DNA from: Toxotes chatareus
Taxonomy: Eukaryota; Chordata; Actinopteri; Toxotidae
Direction of reading: 5' to 3'
DNA: 64,000 nucleotides
NCBI GenBank assembly: GCA_016801885.1
Contig: CM028888.1
Span: 11,331,170 to 11,395,169, forward strand
Position 1 is the stretch's first letter; every line of letters starts with the position of its first letter. The notes below the pieces were generated by a model. That model ran no database searches. It saw only the letters and a program-made list of their open reading frames with translations, and was not told the DNA's origin. The position numbers and the translations under genes are program-made. Shown one piece after another: positions 1-13,373 of this stretch.

Positions 1-1294
1 AGTGAAACTTAACAAGTAAACTTATTAATGGTTTGTGGAGGCGCCTTTTTGTCCAAGCCTTGCCTGAGGGGAAGCCCACAGTCTTAGACTTGAAAACCCC
101 TCGTTATTTCTTCAGCTGAATCATTTTTTCCGACAATCCTGAAAGCAGCGCGGAGCCCTGGATGACGTCGGTCTCGCCCTCTGGAAACGTCAAATCACCG
201 TTAACTCATTAAATATCATTAACAAAACATAATATTTTTACCATAAGTACCGGTTCAAAGAGCCCTGTGGATATGGTGTGACATTTGTTTATCCATCACC
301 CATGCGTTTGATGTTATTCAGTTTTCTAACATCTTTAAAAGAAGGTGGGAAAATGCACCTAAATCGCTCTTCACCGTCCCTACACTGTACACACGTGTGC
401 ATACCGGAGCTGCACGTGTGTGCTCACGCTCTGAGTCCACTTTCCCTTTTTCACTTTATCATTTTTTTCCCCAGGAGCTTTATACTTTAAGTACAATAGT
501 CTCGGAGCTTAAGTTTGTGTCTGTGTTGTGTCCGTAGCTACTGTGTGGGATCCCGTGTGTTGTGTCTGTAGTGACATCCAACGTGTGGCTCAACATTAAA
601 GAACTTTTTCTTTCAGTCAGTGTGGTTGATTATATAATAGCAATAGGAGTTTGGACTTAACGTGTGCCATTTGATACTTCGCGTATGTGTGGAAAAAGAG
701 AGAGAGAGAGAGAGAGAGCGAGAGAGTAGGGAATATTGAGTGTTCTTATGTTTGAGAACGAAAGTTGTAAATAGGGGGAAATGAGGCTTCACATGAGTTT
801 ACTGTGCCTCTACAGTCAGTACTGCAAGTAGAGTACAGACTTAGTTTTCCTCACATGGACGTGAGAAGACATGCACTAAGGCCTTAGTTCAGCACAATGT
901 AAAAAAAAAAAAAAAAAGTTACAAACATAAAAAAGTTGTGCATTTAACTTTTAACCTATGCAAAACTAAACATTCCCCTATTTATGAAGAATTAGTAGAT
1001 TACATCACTGGTGGAAGAAGTATTCATATCTTTTAAGTAAGTCAAAGTGCACAGTAAATTCTTACTTTTTCCTTACATGGGCTTGGCAAGTGCTTATTGG
1101 ACAGTTCTTACTTGAAGAGCTGATCTGGCCTCAGGGCAGCTGATCACAACTATCTACAGGTGCTATGGCGTATATTTCAAGCAAACTAGTTTGAGAAATA
1201 GTCCACATCTTAAGACTGAAGTATTAAAACCTGTTCTGCATGGCCATACTCGAAGGCAGAGCTGTCACGGAGAGGGGTGAGATGTTATGAGTCT
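1..1294. other. No gene recognised; possible 3' end of an upstream transcript
   Basis: No coding exon is recognisable. ATTAAA at 595-600, followed by a GT-rich stretch, could be a polyadenylation signal of a + strand gene lying outside the window. TGACGTCG at 163-170 resembles a CREB/ATF half-palindrome. A GA microsatellite lies at 698-726. Confidence 0.3.
698..726. repeat. (GA)n microsatellite
   Basis: Nearly uninterrupted GA run with one GC interruption. Confidence 0.9.
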
Positions 1295-1505
1295 TGAAAA
1301 TGAACATGTCATGTCATCATCTGCCGCTTATCTGGGTCTAGGCCCAGTTCGCGGGGGCAGCCCGCCCAATTCACAATGCACCGAAGTCCTATGGCACCTC
1401 CACGAGTGGTGAGCCCATGGGAGGTGGTGCCACCCGGAGTGGGATTCAAACCCACGAACCTGAGAGGTTGAGCCTCATGCTCTACCAACGACTGAAAATG
1501 AACAT
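1295..1505 (-). mobile_element. tRNA-derived SINE with 13-bp target-site duplications
   Basis: Read on the minus strand, the element (1308-1492) starts with a tRNA-like head (A-box-like GGTAGAGCATGAGG, B-box-like GGTTCGTGGGTTTGAATCCC). It continues into a body with the GATAAGCGGCAGA motif found in many metazoan SINEs and ends in a short ATGAC-like tail. TGAAAATGAACAT flanks it on both sides (1295-1307 and 1493-1505), which is a perfect target-site duplication. The insertion looks fairly young. Confidence 0.85.
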
Positions 1506-4500
1506 TTACAGACAAATTCATGGTATTGCACTTAGTTGTACACATCTTCCAGTTTACTTGGTTATTTTACAAATAAAGCTACAGCATCATAATTAAATGG
1601 TGAGTAAATTAGATGGTATGAAAGAAAAACACTGGCTAATATATGTATTACTTATTACAGATTGAGTCCAATTCAAAGTTTCCATAACCAGTAGAAATAG
1701 AAGAGTAATCATTGCAACATTGGAGAAACTTAAGATTCAATCCTCAGCAACTGAATAACAAAATTACAATTAGAAACAGTGTAAATACATTAAGCGTATT
1801 TAAATATTTAAAAACATCTTTTAAACTTGTGTCATGTATAAGATCGGATACAGGATAATATGTATGAAAAACATAAAAATATACTTGAAGCATTAAAAAC
1901 TTCTGACTAACTGCACAGGAACCTCAGCTGCTGGACACGGCCTGCAAGATTCCTCATGTGTTCATGACTAAAGTCTGAAATATGCTATCAGTCAGTGCCG
2001 ATCATGACTCTGATGTATTTTCTCACAGTATACTGTAAATGGTTGCATTATTATAAAAGGCACAGTGTTTGATTGACCGGGCGTGTCTGGGGGGTGTGCA
2101 AGAGAAAACTGTGTTGTGAATAATAGAGAAACTGTGTGTAACAGCAAACACTTAAATTACATTGCCCCTATGGATTCACATCCATTACATGTTCACACAC
2201 ACACACACCTTCCACAGTTCTTCCTCATATCTGTGCTGCTCTGATGAGTCCAATAAGGCATAAAAGCCAGCCCTCATTAGTACTGGAGCTCTGCCTGCAC
2301 AACTGGTTTTATTGTATATGTGTATAAATATGATATGCTATTATTAAACTGACCCAGTGGCCTCATCATCAGAGAACCCCGTGATTAAATTTGTTTCTAA
2401 TGTTAGAGAAACAGAGCTTTGTTTTTCATTTTAGTTCAGTTTTAACCTAGATATCTTGAAGATTCTTTTATCTGAAAATCACCAATATCCTCCCTTTGGT
2501 GCAGCACAATGCCAAACATCAGATGCTACCTCCTGTAGCAGCACCAACCCCCCCCGCCCGGATACTTCACAGAAAACGACCGTAATCCCCAACTGGATGA
2601 GGTGTGGTGGACAAGACTGGACTGGCAATGCTCTTCTGGCTGCTGTAAAGCCTCTAGCTGTTACTCACATTTTAGTCACATGACCATCAGACATTCAGTC
2701 CTCCAGGTAAGAAAAGCAAACAGTCAAATGTCATATTCCTGCCTGAACACAAGGAAATGAAAGAGAGTGTTTGGGTGTGGAAATCACAGCCAGATAAATG
2801 CTGGTAAGTTCACTGAGTTTTAAATCCTTAGCTGCAATGCATTCATCCATGCATTTGTACATTAACATCACATACATGATAAAAAAAAAAGGGTGCTTAA
2901 AGGGTGCATCTACAATTTTGTTCTCTAACTACCCCCATTTAATGCAAAAGCTCTTGTTACAACAGTAGATATATTTACCTGTGTCAGGAAAGGTTAGAAA
3001 AACTGGTTGAAAGTTTCAAGTCTGTTTCCACACCCAGCATCTACATGTCACACGCCAAAGCATGGTGGGTCTGGTCTCAATTCTGGTCTCAGTCTGTGTC
3101 AGACTGTGTTATAACAACTGATTGGCCCATCAGATGGGGAGATGAATACCTGGTGAGCTGTGGCGCTATGATGAACATAGTGAAAAAAACAGATGAAAGC
3201 AGAGACATGTTTCCAAATATTAAACGAGATATTAAAGACAGATATTAAACATATAAAGTGTGTAATATTTCAAATTACAAAACCTTTGTCCAAAGATGGT
3301 TTCTTTCTTTAGAGTCATTTTATTATCATTGTGTTAATATTTCCAATTTTAACAATCGGGTTTCGACAGTGAAATACTGAAAATGTGTTTTGTCATGGAC
3401 CAGTGTTTGTATGTTTCTAGTCATGTATGAAAAACAAGTCATGACAGTGTCTGACCTGTGGTGAGAATACCTTCTAATCCCTCTGTTCTGTGTCTTTCTC
3501 TTTATGTCTCTCTCTCTTTTGTGTTCTGCCAGGCTGCTGTTTGGTCCTGTTCATAACAACATCACCATAATACACACCTGACAAGACATACACACATTGT
3601 GAAGCAAATGTCTGCGTTACCTTGAGGTAATTTCATGCTGGTTCGGTTTCCTCACGGAGGGATCAATCTGTCTGATTGTGACTATGTTCACAGGCTGCTG
3701 CTGAAGTTGTTTCTGTGTTCAGGAGGATGAACTATATGATATGAAATTTATAAAATATATGATCTTTAACAAATCTAATATGTTTTGAGATTTACTGAAG
3801 ACTTACCCATTTAAATCATATGCTCTGTTTGGTTCTCTGATTTACACATGCACTTGATTCAGGTCAGAATCTAACTCCTTTGAAAACTATGATGTGTTGT
3901 TTTACACTTTTTGCATGGCTCATACAAATGAAATGCTTCGAACTTAAGTTACAAATCTGGGAGTTGTACCAACTTCATGTAACTCTCAGCAAATTAGCAT
4001 ATTTCCCAAAGTATTTAAACAACTACTTTAAATTTAAAGGTTAATAGCCAATGTTTTCAGTGGTAAATTACATGAGTACAATGTCAGATGCCATTGTAAT
4101 TTGAAAAACATAAAAATGGCAAACAAGGTTGGACAATCAAAATTAAATACATTTAGACACATCAGAGACAGACTGAACATGCTTGCTGACGTGACTATTA
4201 TCCAGAAACGACTGGGTTCCTCAGGTGCTTTTTTTTTTTTTTAGGAACTCAGTGAAGTGTCCTTTTGGAAAACTTAAAGCCACCACTATATTACAGGTGT
4301 ATAGTGATGTGTTTAGAGACCATTTCTGGAAGCACTCTTGTTGGTGTTTTTTAAAAAGCTTTTAGGAAGCTCTGACATCTGAGGTTTGGGAGTCGGCTGC
4401 CAAACAACCATTACATTTACAATCTATGTGACAAATAATGAAGTTGTGAAGTGCATGGTGTGAATTTGGTTGTTTATTGCTTTCAAACAGACCAGACTTG

Positions 4501-7500
4501 TGATTGTTTTATGGTAGATTTCCTCTTATTTCAGTGTGAAACATCTTCAATCATCAATCATGACTTAATGCAACGCATCTGACTTCCTGTTATTACCTGT
4601 GTGTGTCTGCAGCAGAAGAACTTAAATAGCACTATAGTGGTTTTGGCTTGATGACAGACCACACATTGTCTGTTGTGTGTCTGTTACTTGTCTCATAGTC
4701 TTATAGGTTGTTCATTGCAAACATACCAGAGTTTGTTTTTGTGTAATTTAATGATGCGACAGGGACACACAGTCCTGTCTGAGTGTATGAGCGGTGAGGT
4801 GTATCACGGTCATTGTTGGCAAGCCCACAAACACCCTCCTCTGTCTAAGTTGTAGCACTCGTCACACACCCTCAGACCACATAATGTCTACACATACACA
4901 CACCTTTGCATTCACAGTCTCCTGTAGGTATTGACATTAGGCATACTCACACACACACCCTGCCCCTGCCTGCCCACGGCGGCCCCTCACTGTAAACAGG
5001 CAGATATTTCTTTCAGTAGCGGCGTCCCATTCTTTGCGGCCGATGACATTGGTGACATGTAAAGCTCTCTGGCATTGTCCAGCTCTCTGGAGCTCTTTAG
5101 CAGTGTAATCACCAGTGAAATGGCAATGGGCCACCAGGATGAAAACACAAGTCAGCAGCTGGTCAGCAAATCACAGTTGAAAGCCGTTAAATGGCAGATT
5201 TGCCCCGTAAGCAAGACAAGCTTGGGGGGGCTTTGTGGACCCAGTCTGAGTGCACAGAGACTTTTTTCATAATAATTTATTTATCAGTTAGATTCATAGC
5301 TTTTTTTTTTTTTTTTTTTTAAGTCCTCTGAATTATATACTGTCCTATAAGACAACACATATCATCAGTACTGTGAAGGAACTGGATTTCATTTGACAAA
5401 ACCTTAAACTTTGTAGTTAATCTCAGACCCCACACAAACATATTTCAGAAAACAGAAGATTTCAATAAAAATGATTGGACATGAACTGGCTATCTGCCAA
5501 TCTGAATGCAATTCAGTTCAAGAAGTGAGTCAGTTTTATGCTGGCATTGGTGGAAAGCTACCTTTCTCCTATCTATCCATCCATTCATCTAAAAACAAAA
5601 TTCAGTGTTTTCCTAACATCAGCTGCTGCTTTCGTAATAGGTTTCCTTGCTCCAGAAGCATGAAACAGTGGGCAAAGAATGTTCTTCCAAAAAGAAAAAA
5701 AAAAGAACTAATCTCAAAAAAGTTAGAAGTTAAAAGTGCACAGTTAAACTCGTTACAGCTTCTTTTACAAAGGCAACAGATAATGTGCTCACATGATGAG
5801 AGTGAAATCTCTGCTCTCTGTCTGTGCCCATGTGTTTAAACTTGCTGTATCTGAGAAGCTATGATGTAACAGACGCAGTCAAAGAGGCAATAAGTCACCA
5901 TGTGGCAACTCTACGCTCCACCTCGTGGTAGTTTAGGACACACAGCTCTGTACACCCTCTTCACAGCAACAAAAAAGCATGCTGTGTGTTGTAATCATTT
6001 GTTCTCATCCACTTATGGTGAATGCATCTGTTAAAAAAGAATAATTTCCCACATATAGTCAGTTTGGTATGTTTCAGAAATCAGAAATCAGATTTTTTTA
6101 TATCATTTATTTTGATCACATCCTTGTTTTCATTGTAAGTTTACTGTTCGTGTAAAGTTATTTATCTTCTGAGGATATCAGGTTCTAGTTAACAGAATAT
6201 GAAGTAATATTGGGCTGCCTGGGTTGTTCCTTTTTACTTTGTACTTTTAGTTTACATAGTTGTTTATTATGTTTTTTTATTTTGCTATGTCACATCTGTA
6301 TTTTTACATAACGTCAATACGTTAAAACAAATAAAAGCTTACGTTACAAAAAGAAAAAAGAAAGAGAAGATACATCCCTGTTAAAGATTTTCTCTGTGAG
6401 CCGTTGCTCAGGCCTGGTCTCTTTAAAAGTTGAATCATTTCACATTCACAATGTTAGGAGGCTCCATTCTGCCACAAGTTTGTGCGTTTTTATTTTCCAG
6501 GGTCAAGGCCACAGCCACAACTTCCCACAAGAAAATGAATGTATTCCTTTATTTGGAGCGATCCCGTAAACTGCAATAAAGACAGCTGTGGTTCTTGTTA
6601 CAACAAACAGAAGTTAGGTAAATTTACAAGTGCTTCAGAGTGTGCTGACCTCTGACCTCGAGCAGGCTGAACAAAAAAAAAAAACAACAGTATTCTAAGT
6701 ATTCAGTGTCACCATCATGTGTTGACTGTGTTGTTGCTTCTTTTGCAGCTTTGGACACATTTCTTGTGGTTGTGACAGAACTCTTTGGCCAGACTCCCAC
6801 TCAGTATTCCCTTCAGTGAGCTTGACAGTTAAGCAGCATGTAGGGTCTTGCCAAGTATGCTTATCAAAAGCACTTAAGCAACAGGCGTCCTGAACACACA
6901 CACACACACACACATATTATGGGTGGAACACCTGATATACACATTGCAACTGTACTTGGAAAGGGGTTAGGTGTACCTGTAAACATTTTGTACACTTAAA
7001 CTTAGTATAGATTCAGTTTAACTCTTCCGCCATGTATGTGAATTGACATAAAGTGCTGCAGGACGGACTGAAGGATGATCCCGGTCTCCCTGATTCATGC
7101 GTTATGAAAAATAACACTGTCATGTGACACTTTATATTTAAGGCAGAGCTCAGTACCTGTGTTTCTAACATAGAACTACACTAAGATTAAGTTTTTGAGC
7201 AATAATTGTTAAGGTGCCTGAAAAGTTAAATTCAGGCACTTTAAAAATTATTGCTTAATTATTCAGGCAAATTCAGTCAAATTATAAATGTATTTCAACG
7301 AAAAAGAAAATAATTTTGTGTGGTTGTTTCTTTACCTAGTATTCATCTTGTGACCTTTCAGATGTATGTTGTGACCCCTTGGAGAAGCCCTGGTTTGGGA
7401 ACTACTGGTTTAAAGTACACATTTGTACCAATGCAGCCTGAAAGGTGCAGGAAGTTACCGCATCTTGTCCTCCATTACATATTACAAGATTTCTTAAGTA

Positions 7501-8499
7501 TGGAAATAGTTATAATAGTACAAATAAATCATTATTATTGTGTTTTTCTAATTACATTATATTCATTATCATGGTACTTTTTAACTGTTTCTATTATAAA
7601 TATTCCATAGTATTGAGTTTTACTGTATACTGTGTGTATATTACATTAACTGCATGTATAATACATACACTAATCTGTATACTTAACACATTACTGTGTA
7701 AATGTTGCATTCATTATGCATATTTACTCCTATATAGCTAGACCATATGTGTAGTTTATACAGTCTAATTGTAATGTTGGCTATTTATTATAGAAATAGT
7801 ATTTTAATGTCACCTTGTTTAATTTTCATATATTTCAAATCGTCTTAGTCTCTATGCTGCTGAAACGTGTGAATCCCCCTGCTTACTACTTACTATTTAG
7901 ATCCTGTCCTGTTGATGACGGCAGATCTTGATGAATAGGAGCTATCAGATTACACAGCACTCTGTCTCCATCTAGTGACCACATAAACAAATGTGCGCCT
8001 CGGGGAATTTTCTAATAAAAGTTTTTCCTAATACAGTCGCTCCAGACTTCATTAGAAAATGTGGGAGTTTTATGTTGCCTTTTGTGTAAACAGTCAAACA
8101 AACGATTCAAATTATAATTAAGAGGTAGCCATAATTGCAATGAGACACTCTTAATTTCGGCATGCATACATGAGGTCAAAAGAGGTGATTCAGTGCTGGT
8201 TTGAAAGAGGATAAAAAAAAGAAATAGATGAGAAGTGTAGATTGTGAAGTACACTTGTGAACCGAGACAGAAATGTAAAACTTCAGAGTGTGTCACAGTA
8301 TCAGCGAAAGAGAAAATGTAGGTGATATGAAAATGTTTTAGGTGGAGTTCAGATGTAGTCACATCTGAGTTCAGCTGTAGCGCTCTGCAAGTTCAATGAA
8401 TAAACTGACTAACGATGACCAGTTCCTGTTATTTTGATGCCGTTTAACCAGTGTTGTAATAATATAATGTGTGCATCCTTATCAGCATGTTTTGACACA
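1506..8499. other. AT-rich intergenic DNA without recognisable genes
   Basis: All long reading frames here are short, overlap on both strands and have no family resemblance. The stretch holds short CA runs (2193-2208, 6894-6914), T and A homopolymers (4231-4242, 5301-5320) and a strong hairpin at 7198-7255. Nothing else could be identified. Confidence 0.6.
7198..7255. repeat. Near-perfect 25-bp stem hairpin
   Basis: The arms 7198-7222 and 7231-7255 are complementary at 23 of 25 positions and are separated by an 8-base A/T-rich loop. The core is GTGCCTGAA / TTCAGGCAC. It could be a small-RNA precursor, a decayed MITE or a chance palindrome. Confidence 0.7.
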
Positions 8500-8614
8500 T
8501 TGATGGGCGGGCTCACTGTTAAAAGCTCGCGGACTTCTCTCTCTTAAACACTTTCCTCTTTCCTGCAAGGGTCTTACAGCTGACTTCCTTCTCTGTTGTC
8601 AGTGAAGAGCTGAA
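8500..8614 (+). promoter_or_regulatory. Presumed proximal promoter and 5' leader of hpgd copy A
   Basis: A GC box (GGGCGG at 8505-8510) and a TTAAAA stretch about ten bases further on precede a pyrimidine-rich leader that runs to the start codon. The last ~40 bases before the ATG resemble the leader of copy B. No transcription start can be fixed from sequence alone. Confidence 0.3.
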
Positions 8615-11600
8615 ATGGCTTTAAGTGGCAAAATCGCAGTTGTGACCGGGGCAGCAATGGGAATTGGAAAAGCAATAACGGAGATACTTTTGCAAAACGG
8701 AGCCAAGGTAAAGTTTTATCCGAGTTGTGGTAATGCTGTTTAACCAAAAATAAGGGTTGTGTGATTGTGGCTACCAGCAGTAAGACACAATAAGGCTTAG
8801 TAGCTTCTAAAACGAGATGCGCGCAAGGTGTTCAGTGAAAAGATCTCCCCCTTAAAAAGACATTTTAGTCTGGAATTGCGTCTTAAAGCCTTTAACAAAC
8901 AAAAACGTTCTAAAATCAACATTTTCGTAATTTTAATGCTGCAAACTGAATTGTTCTTTCTTCTTTCAAGATACAGACACTGAACATTTTTAAACAAGCT
9001 GAGTTAAACTGAAATCAGGGCAACATATTCTTATTGCACTGCAAAATAAGGGTTTTAGAAGTCAATTATGGGAAAATTTGTAAGTTCACGTGTCCTCTCA
9101 GCAGGCCACAGTTAGTGTGCAAATTATGTAAAATCTGATGAGGAGGACTGAAACTATTTAGATCTAGGCAGAGTTTATGTAAATGAGAAGTTGAGCTTCT
9201 AAAAGGGACATTCCACCAAATTTACAGACAAAATTCATTTCTTTTTTGTCAAGAGGACAACAGTGCGATAACAGCAAATCTCTGGAGTGCCCATTTAAAG
9301 GATTTATTAGACAAGATGGGACTTTTCCTACTCTTTTGGTGGCAGTTTCATCTTGCCATGTGGGTTTTTGGCAGTGCCCCGGTCAGTCATCACTCCCTGA
9401 TAAAAAGGTTTATGAAGGGAGCCCAGTGGTTGTAGAATGTGAACTTGTAAGTCCTTGCTTGGGGTCTAACCATTGTTTTGGAGGCACTCTCAGGCCTGCC
9501 TAGTACTGAGAGGTGTTTCTGATATTTTGACCACCTCATTTACATCAATGAGGGTAAATGACAAGTTAGTAAAAACTAAACTACAGCCTCCATAAAGATC
9601 ATGAAGCTGAAATGAAACACAGCGCTTTCAACAATAACTGAACATTATGAACTTAATGAAGGAGATAGGTAGAAAAATGGTCCTTATAAACTAGTGTATA
9701 TTTTATGATCTCTCACTTGTACAGGTAGCTCTCTTGGATGTGAATGAAACTGCAGCAGGGAGTTTGATGGAAGCCCTCAATAAACAGCATGGACAAGACA
9801 GAGCTTTGTTTCTGAACTGTAACGTTGAATCAGAGGAGCAGATGAAAGGTAATACACACACACACACACAAAAAAAAAAAAAAGTACGGAAGTGGGGGAG
9901 GTACTGACGAGTGGGAAACAGCTGGACTCTCATTTACTGAAATAAACAGGCCTAAAAACACATGAGGCTAATCAGTCCCACCTGGACTTCGCAGAGTTAT
10001 TTGTCATTTGTTTTGAAACCAAAAATTCCAGCCAGCAGATGTTTGTACAGACACTGGGAAGCCCACAAACAAAAGACATCTTGTCTTCAACAAAGCCTAT
10101 TAGGGGGCAGAAGAGCAGTTCTGAACAGGATACAAAAGTTTATACAAAAACAGTAAAAACAAAAAAAATGTGTAACCATATCTTTTATTTGCTTATTGCT
10201 TATATTTTGCAGAAATGAGACAAAAACACACACAAGTCCCCATGGTCTAAAGTCTTCAAATGTCTTGTTTTGTCTGACAACCTGTTCAAAGCCTAAAGAT
10301 ATTCATTTTACGATCATAAGAGTGTGAAAACCGCAACTAATTAATGAACTGACAAAGCGTTGCAGCTCCACAGTACATGTTGCTACTCTGAAGTGGCCTC
10401 ATTTACATAATTTAAAGCGGTTAGGTAAGAGGAAGAGTTCAGCTTGTCAGCTTGGTTGCAAAATGAAAAGATAACAGTAATGTTTTTTTTTTTTTCTCGA
10501 GCTGCTTTTCAGAAAACTGCAGAAACCTTTGGAGGAATAGACATCCTGTGCAACAATGCTGGTATCATGAATGAGAACACGTGGGAGAAAACCGTCTCCA
10601 TAAACCTTGTAAGAAGCAGAAAGAGCAATATACAGCATCTGGTTGTGAATATAATATAGTTTTGTGCATTTACTTTTACTCTGGTGCACCACTTGCACAG
10701 GGGAAATTACACTACAAGACCACATTTCTTTCTTTTCGGCAGTTGTATGAAGAAATGATTTGGCATCCTAGCAGTTAAATACAACAGGTTTTGCATATTA
10801 CGTATTGTGCTTCCTCTGTTTTTCACAACGTAGTACACAAAGGACCATGTATTCATGCACGGGATTAAACATTTCTGCTGTTGCCATTGACAACTAAAGA
10901 AATAACTATTCTTTGTTGTAGATGGGTGTTATCAGGGGGACTTACCTGGCTCTGGAGTACATGAGCAAGATGACTGGAGGTCAGGGAGGGGTCATCGTCA
11001 ACACAGCATCTGTGGCAGGTAAAGCTCGTGTTTTCAACCAAAGAAAACACTTTCTGTTGTTAATATAAAGACAGAATTTATTTTATGTTAATTTTGTATA
11101 TCTAAAATTTTTTCATTCCACATTGTAACTAACATGTTACAGATACAACACAGTTACTTACAGGTAACAATTTAATCTAGTACCAAGCTTTATTGTGTTG
11201 TCATTTTGGCAATGCTTTGGCCTCATCTCTGCAAACCAATACTAAGATTTTTATGATTAGTCACACCACACAGAAGGTAAATTTAACAAATGCCATCTGG
11301 TCTCAATAATATTTCAAAATTGTTTCATGTAAATAAGAGCGAGTATGGACAGGAATTTTGTGTGGCCCTATATGTTAGGGTTCTAACAACTCCAGTTTTG
11401 TAACACTAATATTAACTGATATTACCTTGCAGGTGTCAGCTTTCTACTGACCTGTCCTGTCTATACAGCCACAAAGAACGGAGTGGTCGGCTTCACTCGA
11501 GCCATGGCGGTAAGCAAGATTTTATTATTATTATTATTATTATCTTTTTTTTTTCTAAATCACTGCAAATAGTCTTGGCTTGTTCTGTGATCACATTAAC

Positions 11601-12440
11601 TGTCCTATGCACAACCTGGATCCATTAAAGCAGATAAGGGTCTCAGGGTCTGGTGAAAAACAGAGCTAAAAGTAGAATGAATATACATTCTTCAGGTGTG
11701 ACTTGAATGAGGACAGAATAATAACGTTGATATGTGTCTGCTGAATGTGCAACTGCATGTTAGCCATAATCACTCCCATGGGTGATGTGAGGGCTGCTGT
11801 TTTGCCAGCTTGTTCTACCCTCAAGAGGCCATAAAGAATCAATTATCACAGCTTTAAGAGGTGTGCATGAATGTGTGAACGTGACAAACAAACAGGAAGA
11901 AAATAATAGTATGACTTTTTCCCTTTCAGTGCTTTTATTGCACATACACGAACAGCTGAAGCTTGAAATTGTCTGTCTTTTACCAGGCTGCCTCTGCTGC
12001 ATCAGGCTACGGTATACGGATCAACGCTCTTTGCCCAGGTTTTGTCCAAACTGACCTCTTATCAGACGCCACATCCAAACTGGGACGATTCTCGCACCTG
12101 GCTGATGTAAGCCAGCAATTAGTAGATAAAATGGGGATCTTAAAGTGAGTCTTTTTTCTTGTGTCCTTTTGTTAAAGTTGGTGCTAAGAATCACAAAATC
12201 TACATTTTGTCCTATGCTACATTAAATCATGTCCACTGTTTGTCATGTGACACCAAAGTACGTATGATGTTGTGTGCATGCATATTCATGTTCACTGATG
12301 TCACTGGACCTTTTTGTTTCAGCGTGTCTGAGGTGGCCGAGTCCTTCCTTGAGCTGGTAACAGATGAGACAAAGAACGGAGACACTCTTTTGATAACCCC
12401 GAAAGGAAAGAAATATGTGACTTGTCCTTCCTTCAAGTAG
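8615..12440 (+). CDS. hpgd: 15-hydroxyprostaglandin dehydrogenase [NAD(+)], copy A, seven coding exons
   Basis: Coding exons are 8615-8707, 9725-9848, 10502-10608, 10922-11018, 11433-11509, 11987-12144 and 12323-12440; all introns are GT-AG and the joined frame is open for 257 residues (human HPGD has 266). It is a short-chain dehydrogenase. The sequence shows the TGAAMGIG nucleotide-binding loop near residues 11-18, Asp36 after beta-2 (the NAD-preference position), NNAG at 90-93, Asn107, Ser138, and Tyr151-x3-Lys155, at the same numbers as the human catalytic residues, then CPGFVQT at 182-188. The family oxidises the 15-hydroxyl of prostaglandins and related lipids with NAD+ in the cytosol, starting their inactivation. 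Odd points: position 148 is Cys where human has Gln, and position 15 is Met instead of Gln. The start is the first ATG, directly before the SDR beta-1 strand. Copy B lies tail to tail downstream. The family call is firm; the exact substrate is inferred. Confidence 0.88.
9505..9665. repeat. Interspersed repeat fragment in hpgd-A intron 1
   Basis: Begins with ACTGAGAGGTGTTTCTG, found identically at 38342-38358, and both copies continue with similar blocks (for example ACAGCCTCC against GCAGCCTCT, and GATCA.GAAGCTGAA against GATCACAAAGCTGAA). I recognise it as a repeat common in percomorph fish but cannot classify it. Confidence 0.5.
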
Positions 12441-12807
12441 CTCTTGGCAATGGCAACCCACCACCACACCATCATACAGCACCAACCCTCAACTGCTGTG
12501 TCCTCAAACATGTCAGCATTTATCAGAACATATGAAAGATGACAGATGAAGATATTTTTTATATTTCTATAACTGGCAGATGTGTTCAGTTCCTCGAGAT
12601 TACCCCAGAAACTTTGAACTTTAACTTGTTAAGGAGATGGGATCTTCTGTTCAAATGTTTGATAGTTGTTTTTGTTCAGATTTAAATGTAATTTCTTGAT
12701 TCGATGTATGTGTATGTGAGGGACAGATTTGGCAATGTCATCAACAAAGTGTAAAACAGTGGCTTTCAGGATATCACAAAATACCCTTTTTTAAGCACAT
12801 ATGTACA

Positions 12808-13014
12808 CTGTAATGCAGAGGTGTCCAAACTGATCCATAAAGGGCAGTTTGGCAGGTTTTGGCTCCAACCAAGCAGCAGCACACCAGACTTGAATCAACT
12901 GATCTCAGTCTTCAGACAGTTGATTGGTCAAACTGTGTGCTCTTGATCGGTTGGAACAAAAACCTGCAGCCACACAGCCCTTTGTGGAACAGTTTGAACA
13001 CCTCTGCTCTAATG
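12808..13014. mobile_element. hAT-type MITE (191 bp) with 8-bp target duplications
   Basis: The element proper (12816-13006) begins CAGAGGTGTCCAAACTG and ends CAGTTTGAACACCTCTG, forming terminal inverted repeats with few mismatches. Flanks CTGTAATG (12808-12815) and CTCTAATG (13007-13014) match at 7 of 8 bases, fitting the 8-bp duplication of hAT transposons. It is non-coding and lies about 370 bp after the hpgd-A stop codon. Confidence 0.8.
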
Positions 13015-13350
13015 CAATACAAATGTACTGCCATAATGTCTACTGTCATGATGCCTACAATGTTTGTTTTTTTGTTGACACTTATGTACAATACAGAAAC
13101 CTTGTGTATAACTGGAAAATCATTGGCATGGTGAAGAAAAACCCCTTTCTGACTGCACGACAAGTCAAGAATGCTCTCCAAGATGTAGGCAGACTTGTTT
13201 CTTAAGACTGACCATTAGAAGATTTCGTGACTGTTACCTTAGATGATTCACAACAAGACCACTAACCAAACCACTACCAAGCCTCAAAATGTTTATTGTT
13301 TATCTTCTGTTTCTACATGAAACAGGGAGGTCAAGTTGTAGTGTGGAAAA

Positions 13351-13373
13351 ACACACACACACACACACACACA
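13351..13373. repeat. (AC)n microsatellite
   Basis: Uninterrupted AC dinucleotide run in the hpgd convergent intergenic space. Confidence 0.95.

Noticed and set aside
10444..10659. 71-codon plus-strand frame as a separate small protein
   Set aside because: It is hpgd-A exon 3 read through into its flanking introns.
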